DNA from: Methanoregula sp. UBA64
GTDB taxonomy: Archaea; Halobacteriota; Methanomicrobia; Methanomicrobiales; Methanospirillaceae
Length of the DNA: 64,000 nucleotides
Reading direction: 5' to 3'
Assembly (NCBI RefSeq): GCF_002502735.1
Contig: NZ_DAQC01000001.1
Location: forward strand, 1,061,212-1,125,211
The notes under the pieces were generated by a model. It saw only the letters and a program-made list of their open reading frames with translations. It had not been told where the DNA came from and searched no databases. Below, in pieces: positions 51,944 to 61,396 of the stretch. Each line of letters starts with the position of its first letter. The first letter of the stretch is position 1. The translations under genes were made by a program, and so were the position numbers.

Positions 51944-52018
51944 GGGCTTGTGGCTTAGCCTGGACATAGCGCCGGGCTTCTAACCCGGATGTCGGGGGTT
52001 CGAATCCCTCCAAGCCCG
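51944..52018 (+). tRNA. tRNA-Arg (UCU)
   Basis: A 75-base cloverleaf. The acceptor GGGCTTG pairs with CAAGCCC, the T arm reads GGGGGTTCGAATCCCTC, and the anticodon loop C-T-TCT-A-A gives UCU. The discriminator is G, and CCA is not encoded. A T-run follows at 52021-52031. Confidence 0.95.
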
Positions 52019-52031
52019 TCGTTTTTTATTT
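52019..52031 (+). terminator. T-run after tRNA-Arg
   Basis: GTCGTTTTTTATT follows the tRNA 3' end directly, consistent with an archaeal terminator. Confidence 0.5.
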
Positions 52032-52113
52032 CACTTACGTTAACGGGATGAACCTTTTTTTAAAAATCCGCAAAAAGGCCGTTTGAACGGGAGGGTAAAA
52101 GAAAAAAGAGAAC

Positions 52114-52590
52114 TTACTGGTCTTCCGCCGGCTGGGCCATGGGTTCTTCCCCGGGCTTCTGGAGGATCTGGACATCGGCAATATTGTGCTGCCTCTGGGC
52201 CAGTTTCTTTGCCTTGAAAATATTCTTGCCGTTCTTGCCGATCGCAATACCGCGGTCCTCATCGCTGACATCGACTATCGCCGACCGGGCATCCTCTTCG
52301 CCGGAAAATTCAATGCTTGTCACTTTCGCGGGCAAAAAGCAGTTCTTTAAGAACTGTTCGGGGTTGCTGTTGTATTCCACAACCTCGATCTTCTTTCCCA
52401 TCACTTCGGACGCCTTCTTGATCGAGGCACCCTTCTTCCCGATTGCAAGCCCCATATCGCCGGGGTTTACCACAAAGATCAGCCGCTCGTTCCGATCGTC
52501 GACAACACAGTCGCGGCTCCCCGCGCCGGTCAGCGATTCGAACTGGGAGATCAGGCGCATACAGTCTTCAGTCAGTTTGACTTCGACCAT
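52114..52590 (-). CDS. nusA: NusA-like transcription factor (KH domains)
   Basis: A 158-residue archaeal NusA-like protein with two KH domains and no S1 domain, as in archaea. The KH G-x-x-G loops are A-I-G-K-K-G-A-S-I (about residue 47) and A-I-G-K-N-G-K-N-I (about 118). The start M-V-E-V-K-L at 52590 lies one base after the L30e stop and excludes an upstream extension. It ends the RNA polymerase operon seen here. Confidence 0.92.
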   Translation of the reverse strand: MVEVKLTEDCMRLISQFESLTGAGSRDCVVDDRNERLIFVVNPGDMGLAIGKKGASIKKASEVMGKKIEVVEYNSNPEQFLKNCFLPAKVTSIEFSGEEDARSAIVDVSDEDRGIAIGKNGKNIFKAKKLAQRQHNIADVQILQKPGEEPMAQPAEDQ

Positions 52591-52591
52591 A

Positions 52592-52891
52592 TCATGCCGT
52601 CCTCTTAAGGGAAAGGATGTCTGACTCGCCGGGGCTTGCAATGGCAAGCGCGCTCACCATGAACGGCTTACCGCATGCCTTGCCGAGTGCAACGCTCGAT
52701 CCGTCGAACGTGTGGATGAAGATATTTTCATAGCCCGCAAGCTGTGATTTAAAGTTCTCCGGGCAGTTTGCCGCGATGACGACCATCTGGGCCTTGCCCT
52801 CTTTTACGCATTTTTCCGTGTTGTTCTGGCCGAGAATAACATTCCCGGTCTTGATTGCTCTTCTTAAGGAAGCATTAAAATCCATCTGCAA
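52592..52891 (-). CDS. rpl30e: 50S ribosomal protein L30e
   Basis: A 99-residue L30e with the L7Ae/L30e RNA-binding pattern: I-K-T-G-N-V-I-L-G, K-A-Q-M-V-V-I-A-A-N-C-P and the terminal L-G-K-A-C-G-K-P segment. It follows rpoA'' in the usual archaeal order. Confidence 0.93.
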   Translation of the reverse strand: MQMDFNASLRRAIKTGNVILGQNNTEKCVKEGKAQMVVIAANCPENFKSQLAGYENIFIHTFDGSSVALGKACGKPFMVSALAIASPGESDILSLKRTA

Positions 52892-52929
52892 TTCTCCTAA
52901 AATTGTTATAAGATTCCTCGTTTATCCAC

Positions 52930-54102
52930 TTAATTGTCTCGTTGTTTGACGGCCACGAGCCGGACATCCCCGGTGCCGAGCTGGATCGGCTGGCCGACGA
53001 TGACGTTCTCGGTAACACCGCTTAACTCATCGGTCTCGTTTGCGACCGCGGCGTCAAGCAGGTGGTTGACGGTCACTTCGAATGCTGCACGGGAGAGGAC
53101 ACTCTCCTTCTCCCCGGCAATCCCGTGACGGCCGATCTGCTTGACTTCGCCTTCCATGCACATCATGTCGGCAACGAGCATGAGATGCCGGACATCGACG
53201 AGGATACCCTGTTCGTTTAGGGTTGACTGGGCCTCGTGGATGATGGCATTTCGTGCGGCTTCGACACCGAGTACCTGGGCGATCTCACTGATGTTGTTCG
53301 TGCGGGTACGGGTCGTATCCACACCGGCAACGTCAAATACATCCTTTAGGTTGGATCCTTCAGTATAAAGTATATACTCCCCGCCCTCTTTCCTCACGAC
53401 GACCCGCGCGATATCGTCAATACCCTGGACAATGACATTGCGCACATGTTCGGCAAGCTGGAAGAGGTTCTGGTAACTCTCCCGGTCCTTGGGGGTGAAG
53501 ATGATCACGGCCTTTGCTTCGTCAATATCGTTCTCGAAGTCGCGATAGTGCCGGCGGTCGCGGATCTTCTTTGGCGCGACTTCCATGATCTCCGCAGGAG
53601 TGATCTTACGCTTCTCGCACACCTTTGTGTTGAGGTGAACGACGACCTGCATGTTTTCCATATCGGTCGTGATATCACCGAATTCATGGAGCGGTGCCGC
53701 TTCGATCTGCCAGCTGACTTCCCGTGCCCGGTCCCTGTCAATCCCGTAATCGGGCTCGAGGTACACGGTCATGGTCGGGGTGCTGGGCTCTTTTCGGGCA
53801 TCCATGATCTCGATGAGCCGGGGCAGACCCAGTGTCACGTTAATTTCTGCGACACCGGCATAGTGGAAGGTACGCATCGTCATCTGCGTGCCGGGTTCCC
53901 CGATGGACTGTGCCGCAATCACACCGACTGCCTCGCAGGCCTCGATGCGGGTCGAGAGGAATTCCTTGTTGACCCGCTCAAGGATCTCCTTGAACTGGGC
54001 ATCGGTGATCTCTTTCCCGTCAAGGAACGTGCGTAATTGCTCCTTTGTCTTCTGCAGGAGTGCCGCGGCCTCGATCTTCTTTTCGTACTTGTCCGCGATC
54101 AT
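52930..54102 (-). CDS. rpoA2: DNA-directed RNA polymerase subunit A''
   Basis: A 390-residue A'' subunit holding the C-terminal jaw and part of the active-site cleft of the split largest subunit. Visible family parts are V-G-V-I-A-A-Q-S-I-G-E-P-G-T-Q-M-T-M (about residue 60) and T-F-H-Y-A-G-V. It begins one base after the rpoA' stop, and length is normal. Confidence 0.96.
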   Translation of the reverse strand: MIADKYEKKIEAAALLQKTKEQLRTFLDGKEITDAQFKEILERVNKEFLSTRIEACEAVGVIAAQSIGEPGTQMTMRTFHYAGVAEINVTLGLPRLIEIMDARKEPSTPTMTVYLEPDYGIDRDRAREVSWQIEAAPLHEFGDITTDMENMQVVVHLNTKVCEKRKITPAEIMEVAPKKIRDRRHYRDFENDIDEAKAVIIFTPKDRESYQNLFQLAEHVRNVIVQGIDDIARVVVRKEGGEYILYTEGSNLKDVFDVAGVDTTRTRTNNISEIAQVLGVEAARNAIIHEAQSTLNEQGILVDVRHLMLVADMMCMEGEVKQIGRHGIAGEKESVLSRAAFEVTVNHLLDAAVANETDELSGVTENVIVGQPIQLGTGDVRLVAVKQRDN

Positions 54103-54103
54103 G

Positions 54104-56743
54104 TTATACCTCCTCTTTTAGGACTGCCTCGACGATACCCTTGACATCCACCGGATCCCCGAACGCACTCTTGGTCGGGTCGGTGCTGTCCTCGCCGTAC
54201 TGGAACTGGATGATCCTGCCGCCGGTTGTCCTGACGGTGCCGTCGTACGCTACCTTGAGGTCCTGAAGCGCGTTAATCATACGCCGCTGGAGGTACCCGC
54301 TCTGGGATGTACGGACCGCAGTATCCACAAGCCCTTCACGGCCACCGATTGCGTGGAAGAAGAACTCGGTAGGGTTTAAACCGCCCTTGTAACTGTGCGC
54401 AATGAACCCGTGCGCATCAGCACCCCGGTCACCGCGTTTAAAGTGCGGGAGGGTACGGTCATCATACCCACGGACGATACGTTCCCCACGAACGGACTGC
54501 TGGCCGATACAACCGGCCATCTGGGTCAGGTTGAGCATCGAACCACGGGCCCCGGAGACCGCCATTACCACGGCGCTGTTCCCGAGACCGAGGTGACGGC
54601 CTGCAATCTGACCGGTCTGGTCACGGGCTTTCCCGAGCACCTGCATGATCTGCATCTCGAGGGTTTCCTCGACCGTACGCCCGGGCATCGGTTCGAGCTG
54701 GCCGTCTTCATAGATCTTGATCCTGCGGGCGACATCGAGTGCCGCATTATTCAAGACATCGTCAATCTGGCCGTACTCGGTCTTGGAAAGGTCTTCGTCG
54801 TCGATACCGAACGAGAACCCGTCGATCATGATACCGCGGATGGAGAGCTTGGTGACCTGGTCGATGAACTCCGCTGCACGCTTCATCCCGTACTGGCGGA
54901 TGATACGGTTGACAATCTGGCCGTCGAATGCACCGATTGCCTTCTTATCGATGGTACCCGATTCGAGCTTCCCGTCGAAGATCCGGACATAGGCGTCACG
55001 GTCGCAGAGTTCTTTTTTACAGGTATCGCAGTTCTGGCAGGAACTGGCCTTAAAGACCATGTTCAGGGCTGCCGGGAGGATCTGGGAGAAGACCTGCTTG
55101 TTGCTCCAGTACTCGACACCGTCCTCGGTCTTGCCGGCCGGGGGCATGTGCTCGATCTTTACCGGTTTTAACAGGTACAGGGTCTCTTCCTTGTTGAACC
55201 ACCGCACCAGGTGGGTCAGCATGAAGATACCGGAGATGTGGTCGTGGATACCGCCGATGATCGGACCGCCGAATCTCGGGGAGAGAATATTCTCCTGCAC
55301 GGAGCAGAGCATCGAGGCTTCCGCACGGGCTTCCTCGGTCTGGGGGACGTGCAGGTTCATTTCGTCCCCATCGAAGTCGGCGTTGTACGGCGGGCAGACG
55401 GCCGGGTTGAGCCGGAAGGTCCGGCCTTCCATGACTTTTACCCGGTGGGACATGATGCTCATCCGGTGCAGCGAGGGCTGCCGGTTAAAGAGCACGACAT
55501 CGCCGTCGCGGAGCTGGCGTTCAACCGTATAGCCGGGCTCGATCATCTCGGCGACGGTCTCGAGGTTGTCCGCACCGAGGCGGAGACGCCGGTTATCCGG
55601 CCGGATCACATAGTTCGCACCGCAGGGCGCGTTGACGTTCGGGCGGACCGGGCCGGTTCTTACAACCTGCCTAAGTTCCTCGATGTTATAGGAGGTTACC
55701 CGGACCGGCACGGTCATCTCATTTGCGACCGCGCGGGGGATACCGACTTCGGAGACCGAGAGGTTCGGATCGGGAGAGATAACGGTACGGGACGAGAAGT
55801 TCACACGCTTCCCGGAGAGGGAACCACGGAACCGTCCGTCTTTTCCTTTGAGACGCTGGGAGAGCGTCTTTAAGGGCCTGCCGCTCCTGTGGCGGGCCGG
55901 GGGACACCCGGCAACTTCGTTATCCAGGTACGTTGTCACGTGGTACTGGAGCAGTTCCCAGAGGTCCTCAATGATCAGCTGAGGCGCTCCTGCGTCCTGG
56001 TTCTCCTTGAACCGCTGGTTGATACGGATGATATCCACGAGCTTGTGGGTAAGGTCGTCTTCCGACCGCTGGCCGTTCTCGAGGATAATAGACGGCCGCA
56101 TCGTGACCGGCGGGACCGGGAGCACCGTGAGGATCGTCCATTCGGGGCGGGCAACCTTCGGGTTGATACCGAGCGGGACAAGATCCTCGTCCGGGATCTT
56201 CTCTAATCTCGCGCGGATGTCGGCGGGCGTGAGCTTGTGCTCGACCTTCTTGCCCTCCTCTACCATCACTTCGGAGAAGGTAGTAGGCTTCTCGAAGTTG
56301 ATCTTGAGCTGCTGTTCGCCGCAGTACGGGCAGACGCGCTCCTTTTTCACATCCTTTTCCGAGATCTGGTCCCCGGTTGAGTCCTCGTCGGTCCCGACGA
56401 CTTTCTCGATCTCGTCAGGCGAGAGGAGCACCCGGCCGCAGGAACGGCAGGTGACACGGAGAAGTTTCCGGATAAGCCGGGTGTACCCGACATGAATCAC
56501 CGGCTTTGCAAGCTCGATGTGCCCGAAATGTCCTGGGCAGTCGCTTGCTTTCTGGTCGCAGGTCTTGCACCGCAGGCCCGGGTCGATGACACCGAGGTTG
56601 AGGTCCATGAGACCCTGCGGATAGGGGAAACCATCATCATCGTAGGTGTCTGCCCAGATGATCTTCCTGACACTCATCTCCCGGATCTCCTTGGGGGAGA
56701 GCAGGCCGAACTCGATTTTTCCGATTCTCTTTGGGCTTGGCAT
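54104..56743 (-). CDS. rpoA1: DNA-directed RNA polymerase subunit A'
   Basis: An 879-residue A' subunit. Near the N-terminus is a zinc site C-x-x-C...C-P-G-H-F-G-H; a second site lies in C-P-Y-C. The catalytic N-A-D-F-D-G-D-E-M motif (three Asp that bind Mg2+) lies at about residues 457-465. The bridge-helix and trigger-loop regions are in A''. Length is normal. Confidence 0.97.
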   Translation of the reverse strand: MPSPKRIGKIEFGLLSPKEIREMSVRKIIWADTYDDDGFPYPQGLMDLNLGVIDPGLRCKTCDQKASDCPGHFGHIELAKPVIHVGYTRLIRKLLRVTCRSCGRVLLSPDEIEKVVGTDEDSTGDQISEKDVKKERVCPYCGEQQLKINFEKPTTFSEVMVEEGKKVEHKLTPADIRARLEKIPDEDLVPLGINPKVARPEWTILTVLPVPPVTMRPSIILENGQRSEDDLTHKLVDIIRINQRFKENQDAGAPQLIIEDLWELLQYHVTTYLDNEVAGCPPARHRSGRPLKTLSQRLKGKDGRFRGSLSGKRVNFSSRTVISPDPNLSVSEVGIPRAVANEMTVPVRVTSYNIEELRQVVRTGPVRPNVNAPCGANYVIRPDNRRLRLGADNLETVAEMIEPGYTVERQLRDGDVVLFNRQPSLHRMSIMSHRVKVMEGRTFRLNPAVCPPYNADFDGDEMNLHVPQTEEARAEASMLCSVQENILSPRFGGPIIGGIHDHISGIFMLTHLVRWFNKEETLYLLKPVKIEHMPPAGKTEDGVEYWSNKQVFSQILPAALNMVFKASSCQNCDTCKKELCDRDAYVRIFDGKLESGTIDKKAIGAFDGQIVNRIIRQYGMKRAAEFIDQVTKLSIRGIMIDGFSFGIDDEDLSKTEYGQIDDVLNNAALDVARRIKIYEDGQLEPMPGRTVEETLEMQIMQVLGKARDQTGQIAGRHLGLGNSAVVMAVSGARGSMLNLTQMAGCIGQQSVRGERIVRGYDDRTLPHFKRGDRGADAHGFIAHSYKGGLNPTEFFFHAIGGREGLVDTAVRTSQSGYLQRRMINALQDLKVAYDGTVRTTGGRIIQFQYGEDSTDPTKSAFGDPVDVKGIVEAVLKEEV

Positions 56744-56760
56744 GACTGTTTGGCACCTCC

Positions 56761-58575
56761 TTATACAACGTCCTCTAACCTGAGGCGGGGTGCAATTCCC
56801 ATGCTCTTCATCTCATCTAAGAGGAGCTTAAAGGCGTAACTCATCTCGACCGAGTAGATATCGGTCTCGTTACCGCAGGCAAGGCAGCGGGTCATGTTGC
56901 GCTTGCGGTCGAGCATTGCAACCATCCCGCACCGGGCGCAGACATATTCCTGCACCTTATCCGATTCATCGAGCAGCCGCTCCTTTAATGCCATGGCGGC
57001 GCCGTGGCCGATCATGACATCACGCTCCATCTCACCGAAACGGAGACCTCCTTCACGGGCACGTCCTTCGGTAGGCTGGCGGGTCAGGACCTGCACCGGC
57101 CCGCGGGACCGGGCATGCATCTTGGAACTAACCATGTGGTACAGCTTCTGGTAGTAGATCACGCCGATATAGATATCGGCCTTGAATGCCTTGCCGGTAT
57201 AGCCGTCGTACATCACTTCACGGCCGGTATGGGAGTAGCCGAGTTTCCTGAGCGATGCACGGAGGTCGGCCTCACTCTCGCCACCAAACGCCGTCGCATT
57301 AATCCGACGGCCTTCGAGCGACCCGACTTTCCCCCCAATCATCTCAAGCATGTGCCCGATGGTCATACGGCTCGGGATTGCATGCGGGTTAATCACAAGG
57401 TCCGGGGAAAGGCCGGCCTCGGTAAAGGGCATATCTTCCTGGGGGACAATCAGGCCGACAACCCCTTTCTGCCCGTGACGGGATGCAAACTTGTCGCCGA
57501 TCTCCGGGACACGGAGGTCACGGGTCCGCACCTTCACGAGGCGCGAGCTGTTCTCACCTTCGGTGATGATAACCGTATCGACGATACCGTGCTCGTTACT
57601 CCGCATGGTGACCGAGGTGTCGCGGCGCTTCTCTTCCGCGATAAGTTCCCCGGTGGGTTCTTCAAGGAACCGGGGCGGGGAGGTCTTCCCGATGAGGACA
57701 TCCTTTTCTGCAACGATGGTCTCGGGGTTGATCACACCGTCCTCGTCAAGGTTCTTGTACGAGTCTGCACCGTGGGCCCCGCTGACTTCCTCGTTCGGGA
57801 CCTCGATCCGGTCGATCTGGCCGCCCGGGTACCGGCGTTCTTCGCCTTCGTAGGTCCTGAAGAAATGGGAGCGGCCGAGGCCGCGGTCGATCGAGGCCTT
57901 GTTGAAGATGAGCGCATCTTCAATATTGTAGCCTTCGTACGAGAGGATAGCCACGACAAAGTTCTGCCCGGCCGGCCGGTCGTCCGAACCGATCAGCTCG
58001 GAGGTCTGGGTGTGGGTGAGCGGTTTTTCCGTATAGTGGAGCATGTGGCCACGGGTATCGGGCCGGAGCTTCATGTTTGCCGAACCAAACCCGAGCGCCT
58101 GCTTGACCATCCCTGCGCCCATCGTGACACGGGGACTTGCATTGTGCTCCGGGAACGGGACGTGTGCTGCACCGATACCGAGGATAAGCGACGGGTCGAT
58201 CTCAAGGTGGGTGTGCTCGGGGGTGATATCCCCGGGGTTCATCGCAATATAGAGATCTTCTTCCTCTTCTGCATCGACAAACTCGATCATGCCGTGTTTG
58301 ACGAAGTACGAGAAATCGATCTCCTTTTTCGCGAGTTTCCTGATATCGTCTTCGCTGATGAGGGACTTCCCGTCCTTTAAGACGATGAGGGGGCGGCGGG
58401 CGCGGCCCCGGTCGGTCAGGATCACTACATCGCCGTTGAACTCCTTATAGGAGACGTTGACTTCAGCGGAGATTGCACCCTGCCGGCGCATCGTGCGGAT
58501 ATTCTCCACCAGGGTCTTTGGATCGTCAACGAGGCCGACCAGTGCCCCGTCGACAAATACGCGTGACTTCTTCAT
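56761..58575 (-). CDS. rpoB1: DNA-directed RNA polymerase subunit B'
   Basis: A 604-residue B' subunit, the C-terminal half of the second-largest subunit. It has the Lys-rich active-site and clamp regions (K-F-A-S-R-H-G-Q-K-G at about residue 365) and the C-terminal zinc site C-A-R-C-G...C-L-A-C. Its start overlaps the rpoB'' stop by four bases (ATGA), as expected for co-translation. Confidence 0.96.
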   Translation of the reverse strand: MKKSRVFVDGALVGLVDDPKTLVENIRTMRRQGAISAEVNVSYKEFNGDVVILTDRGRARRPLIVLKDGKSLISEDDIRKLAKKEIDFSYFVKHGMIEFVDAEEEEDLYIAMNPGDITPEHTHLEIDPSLILGIGAAHVPFPEHNASPRVTMGAGMVKQALGFGSANMKLRPDTRGHMLHYTEKPLTHTQTSELIGSDDRPAGQNFVVAILSYEGYNIEDALIFNKASIDRGLGRSHFFRTYEGEERRYPGGQIDRIEVPNEEVSGAHGADSYKNLDEDGVINPETIVAEKDVLIGKTSPPRFLEEPTGELIAEEKRRDTSVTMRSNEHGIVDTVIITEGENSSRLVKVRTRDLRVPEIGDKFASRHGQKGVVGLIVPQEDMPFTEAGLSPDLVINPHAIPSRMTIGHMLEMIGGKVGSLEGRRINATAFGGESEADLRASLRKLGYSHTGREVMYDGYTGKAFKADIYIGVIYYQKLYHMVSSKMHARSRGPVQVLTRQPTEGRAREGGLRFGEMERDVMIGHGAAMALKERLLDESDKVQEYVCARCGMVAMLDRKRNMTRCLACGNETDIYSVEMSYAFKLLLDEMKSMGIAPRLRLEDVV

Positions 58576-60026
58576 CGGACCTCACCCCGGATCTGTTCCA
58601 CGTTTAAGGTATGCAGGATGCGCATGATCTCCTCTTCGTCGTTAACACCCTTGCTGATCTCGACCATCTGTGCGAAGTTTTTCACGAGACCACAATTTGG
58701 CCCTTCAGGAGTCTCGCTCGGGCAGATCCGGCCCCACTGGGTCGGGTGCAGGTCACGGGCCTCGAAGTGGGGCTGTGAGCGCGAGAGCGGAGAGATCACA
58801 CGGCGCAGGTGCGAGAGGACGGCCATGTGGTCGACGCGGTCCAGAAGCTGCGAGACACCGGTCCTGCCGCCCACCCAGTTACCGGTGGCAAGCGGGTGGA
58901 GGAGGCGCTCGGTGAGCACATCGGCGCGGACTGCGGTTGCAATCGAGAGATCGCGGTGCCGCATACTCGCGCGTTCGAGCTGGTACTTGATATCACGGGT
59001 CAGCCGGTTTAAGGAGATACGGAAGAGGTCTTCCATAAGGTCGCCGGCGAGCTTGAGCCGCTTGTTCGAGTAGTGGTCCTTATCGTCGATCCGGCGCTTG
59101 TTTAAGACAAGATCAAAACAGGCTTCTGCCATGCGGCCGAGGAAATGCGCCTTTGCCATCCGGACCGAGGCTACTGCCTCTTCGTATCCTTCGTCGCCTT
59201 CCTTCAGCGTCGCCGGCAGGGCATAGTTGAGGTGCGGGAGCAGGTAGTTGTCGAGCACGAACTCTGCGCGCTTCTTCTGGTAGTCCCGCGTCTGGTTGGG
59301 CGCGAGTTTCTTACCCACGTACATGACGCCGTCCTCGACCGAGTCGCATTCGCTCTCTTCGAGGTTCTGCATCATGAAGGTAAGGATATCCTCATCGGTA
59401 GAGACCGCATTCACGACCTCCTGGTCGTTTGTCATGCCGAGCGCACGCATCAGGTCCACAAACTTGAGGTGCCCGGCAACGGACGGGAACGAGACCTCTA
59501 ACAGGTTCTTCTTGTTCCTCTCGACAACGACAAGCGCACGGTAACCGCGGAACTGCGAGAACACCTTTGCTACATAGATACGTTCGTTGTACCGTTCGGT
59601 GAACTCGGTCATGATCTTGTTCGAGGCAAGATCCTCTAAGGTCATGAGCACGCGCTCGGTCCCGTTCACGATAAAGTACGCACCCGGGTCGAATGCATCT
59701 TCCCCGTGGGAGACGCGCTCGTCATCGCTCATGCCGTACAGGTTGCAGGCAACCGAACCGACCATGATGGGCAGCTGCCCGATGGTAGTGACGATCGGCT
59801 CCTGACGATCCTCGCCGTGTACGAGCGTCAGTCCCAGCTGGATCGGGGCCGCATAGGTAAGGTTCCTGAGACGCGCTTCGCTCGGGTATAACTCGGCCTG
59901 CGAACCGTCGGCTTCCCGGACGAGCGGTTTTTTGACCTCGATGCTTCCGAGCTCGACCCAGACCGGTTCGTTGTTCTTGCCCCGGTTTTCGATGTCGGTC
60001 TCGATGATCTTCTGTTCGTTGACCAC
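58572..60026 (-). CDS. rpoB2: DNA-directed RNA polymerase subunit B'' (N-terminus truncated in this frame)
   Basis: A 484-residue B'' subunit from a GTG at 60026, with G-x-x-x-x-P-R-L-type promoter-lobe regions and the fork S-P-L-S-R-S-Q-P-H-F-E-A-R near residue 432. About 42 N-terminal residues usual for the family (V-Y-L-I-D-R-S-V-L-S-R-A-Y-F, then R-H-Q-L-D-S-F-N) are encoded in frame upstream but have no start. An ATG overlapping the rpoH stop by one base (TAATG, minus strand at 60151) is one base out of frame across a run of six C at 60140-60145. Adding one base restores a continuous protein from 60151. Confidence 0.92.
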   Translation of the reverse strand: MVNEQKIIETDIENRGKNNEPVWVELGSIEVKKPLVREADGSQAELYPSEARLRNLTYAAPIQLGLTLVHGEDRQEPIVTTIGQLPIMVGSVACNLYGMSDDERVSHGEDAFDPGAYFIVNGTERVLMTLEDLASNKIMTEFTERYNERIYVAKVFSQFRGYRALVVVERNKKNLLEVSFPSVAGHLKFVDLMRALGMTNDQEVVNAVSTDEDILTFMMQNLEESECDSVEDGVMYVGKKLAPNQTRDYQKKRAEFVLDNYLLPHLNYALPATLKEGDEGYEEAVASVRMAKAHFLGRMAEACFDLVLNKRRIDDKDHYSNKRLKLAGDLMEDLFRISLNRLTRDIKYQLERASMRHRDLSIATAVRADVLTERLLHPLATGNWVGGRTGVSQLLDRVDHMAVLSHLRRVISPLSRSQPHFEARDLHPTQWGRICPSETPEGPNCGLVKNFAQMVEISKGVNDEEEIMRILHTLNVEQIRGEVR

Positions 60027-60150
60027 TTTCTGGAGATTTTCCGTCAGGAAATAGTTAAAGGAGTCAAGCTGGTGGCGCGCAACATGCTCCCGTGCAAAGT
60101 ATGCCCTCGATAATACGCTTCTGTCAATCAGATAGACCGCCCCCCGGCCA

Positions 60151-60402
60151 TTATTTCTTGGGTCTCCTGATAACGAGCCGGTAGGCTTCCGCCCTGCCGG
60201 CAGTATGGCTCTTCCTGATAATCCGGATCACGTCATCGACTTTGGCGTCGATGGACTTAACAGCAGGATCGTCGTGATAGATTTTTGGTAACTGTTCGGT
60301 TGTAATATGGTAGCGGGAGAGCAGCGCTGATACTTCCTCCTCGCTCATAAGCTGGTGATCCGGCACCATCACATGTGACAGCACAGTTAACTTCGTGCTC
60401 AA
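60151..60402 (-). CDS. rpoH: DNA-directed RNA polymerase subunit H
   Basis: An 83-residue RpoH/RPB5 C-terminal domain, with V-L-S-H-V-M-V-P-D-H near residue 10, L-P-K-I-Y-H-D-D-P and the terminal Y-R-L-V-I-R. It opens the operon; the stop TAA at 60151-60153 overlaps the likely true rpoB'' ATG (TAATG). Confidence 0.95.
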   Translation of the reverse strand: MSTKLTVLSHVMVPDHQLMSEEEVSALLSRYHITTEQLPKIYHDDPAVKSIDAKVDDVIRIIRKSHTAGRAEAYRLVIRRPKK

Positions 60403-60479
60403 TGAAAAACCCCCTTAACGTTGAAACGATTGCCTCTCAGATGCATCACCGCAAAAAATCCACGATTGGATCGTGGTAA

Positions 60480-60553
60480 CGGGCCCGGAGGGATTTGAAC
60501 CCCCGACCACCTGGTTAAAAGCCAGGCGCTCTACCGAACTGAGCTACGAACCC
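60480..60553 (-). tRNA. tRNA-Lys (UUU)
   Basis: A 74-base cloverleaf. The acceptor GGGTTCG pairs with CGGGCCC (with G-U pairs); the T arm has GGTTCAAATCC; the anticodon loop C-T-TTT-A-A gives UUU. Discriminator G; no encoded CCA. It may share a transcript with rpoH downstream. Confidence 0.94.
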
Positions 60554-60593
60554 CGGTACAAATAAGATGTACAGCATTATAACAATGCCAGAA

Positions 60594-60606
60594 AACTATA
60601 TAAACA
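60594..60606 (-). promoter_or_regulatory. tRNA-Lys promoter
   Basis: The minus strand reads TGTTTATATAGT, a TATA box about 45 bases before the tRNA 5' end. Confidence 0.6.
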
Positions 60607-60625
60607 TTACCCCCGATCATGCCAT

Positions 60626-61276
60626 TCATTCCTGCTGCCCCGCAGGAGGTGCGGTTCTGGCAAGGAGTTCCTGAAGCTCCCGGATCCTCCGCTCGGACGA
60701 GGCTACCTTCTCCTCAAGGGCCCGTACGGCAGCCATTTCATCAGGCGAAGGAGTGCGCCCGGCCTGATCCCTCCCGACTGCCGATCTGAGGACAACGAGA
60801 AGGTTCCGGTCGACTTCGATCGACTTGCGCAAGGCACCATACTCTTTTATGAGAGAAGGATCAACCCCTTTACCTTCAGCCAGGAGTAATTCCTCTTTTA
60901 TATCGTTTCTCCGCGAGAATATCCGCTGGATCGATTCGATCAGCTGCGCCGGGTTGACCGGTTTTGATACAAAATCGTCGATACTCAGGCTGTGCTCCTT
61001 AGCTTCGGCAGGAGTGATCTTCTTTGCCGAAAACATGAGCACCGGGATCTCCCTGGTATCGGGATCCCCCTTGATCTTCTCTAACGTCTCCCACCCGTCC
61101 ATGGGTTCCATCATGATATCGAGGAGGATCAGATCGGGAATTGCGGATTTTAAGATCCTCAGGCACTCGTCCCCGCCATGGGCCATGATAGGAGAATATC
61201 CCTTGCGGGACAGGATGGCGGCAAGCCCGTCGACGATAAACTGACTGTCGTCAACAATTAAAATTGTGGTATCCAT
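60626..61276 (-). CDS. Response regulator with C-terminal coiled coil, copy 1
   Basis: A 216-residue receiver protein: I-L-I-V-D-D-S-Q opening, phosphoacceptor in L-L-D-I-M-M-E-P-M-D-G-W, and F-V-S-K-P-V Lys. The C-terminal about 80 residues are a helical coiled-coil ending in L-Q-E-L-L. No output domain. Closely related to the next gene, so the pair is a tandem duplication; both sit next to a roadblock protein. Confidence 0.9.
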   Translation of the reverse strand: MDTTILIVDDSQFIVDGLAAILSRKGYSPIMAHGGDECLRILKSAIPDLILLDIMMEPMDGWETLEKIKGDPDTREIPVLMFSAKKITPAEAKEHSLSIDDFVSKPVNPAQLIESIQRIFSRRNDIKEELLLAEGKGVDPSLIKEYGALRKSIEVDRNLLVVLRSAVGRDQAGRTPSPDEMAAVRALEEKVASSERRIRELQELLARTAPPAGQQE

Positions 61277-61396
61277 GAGGGGGGCTCCCGGGTAGGGCCT
61301 GATATAAAGGGGCCGGCATGTGCTGCCCTGCTTATATGATATGCTGCGGAACTATTCAAAGGTATATCCGATCGCACTGATCAACGCCGTATTTTT

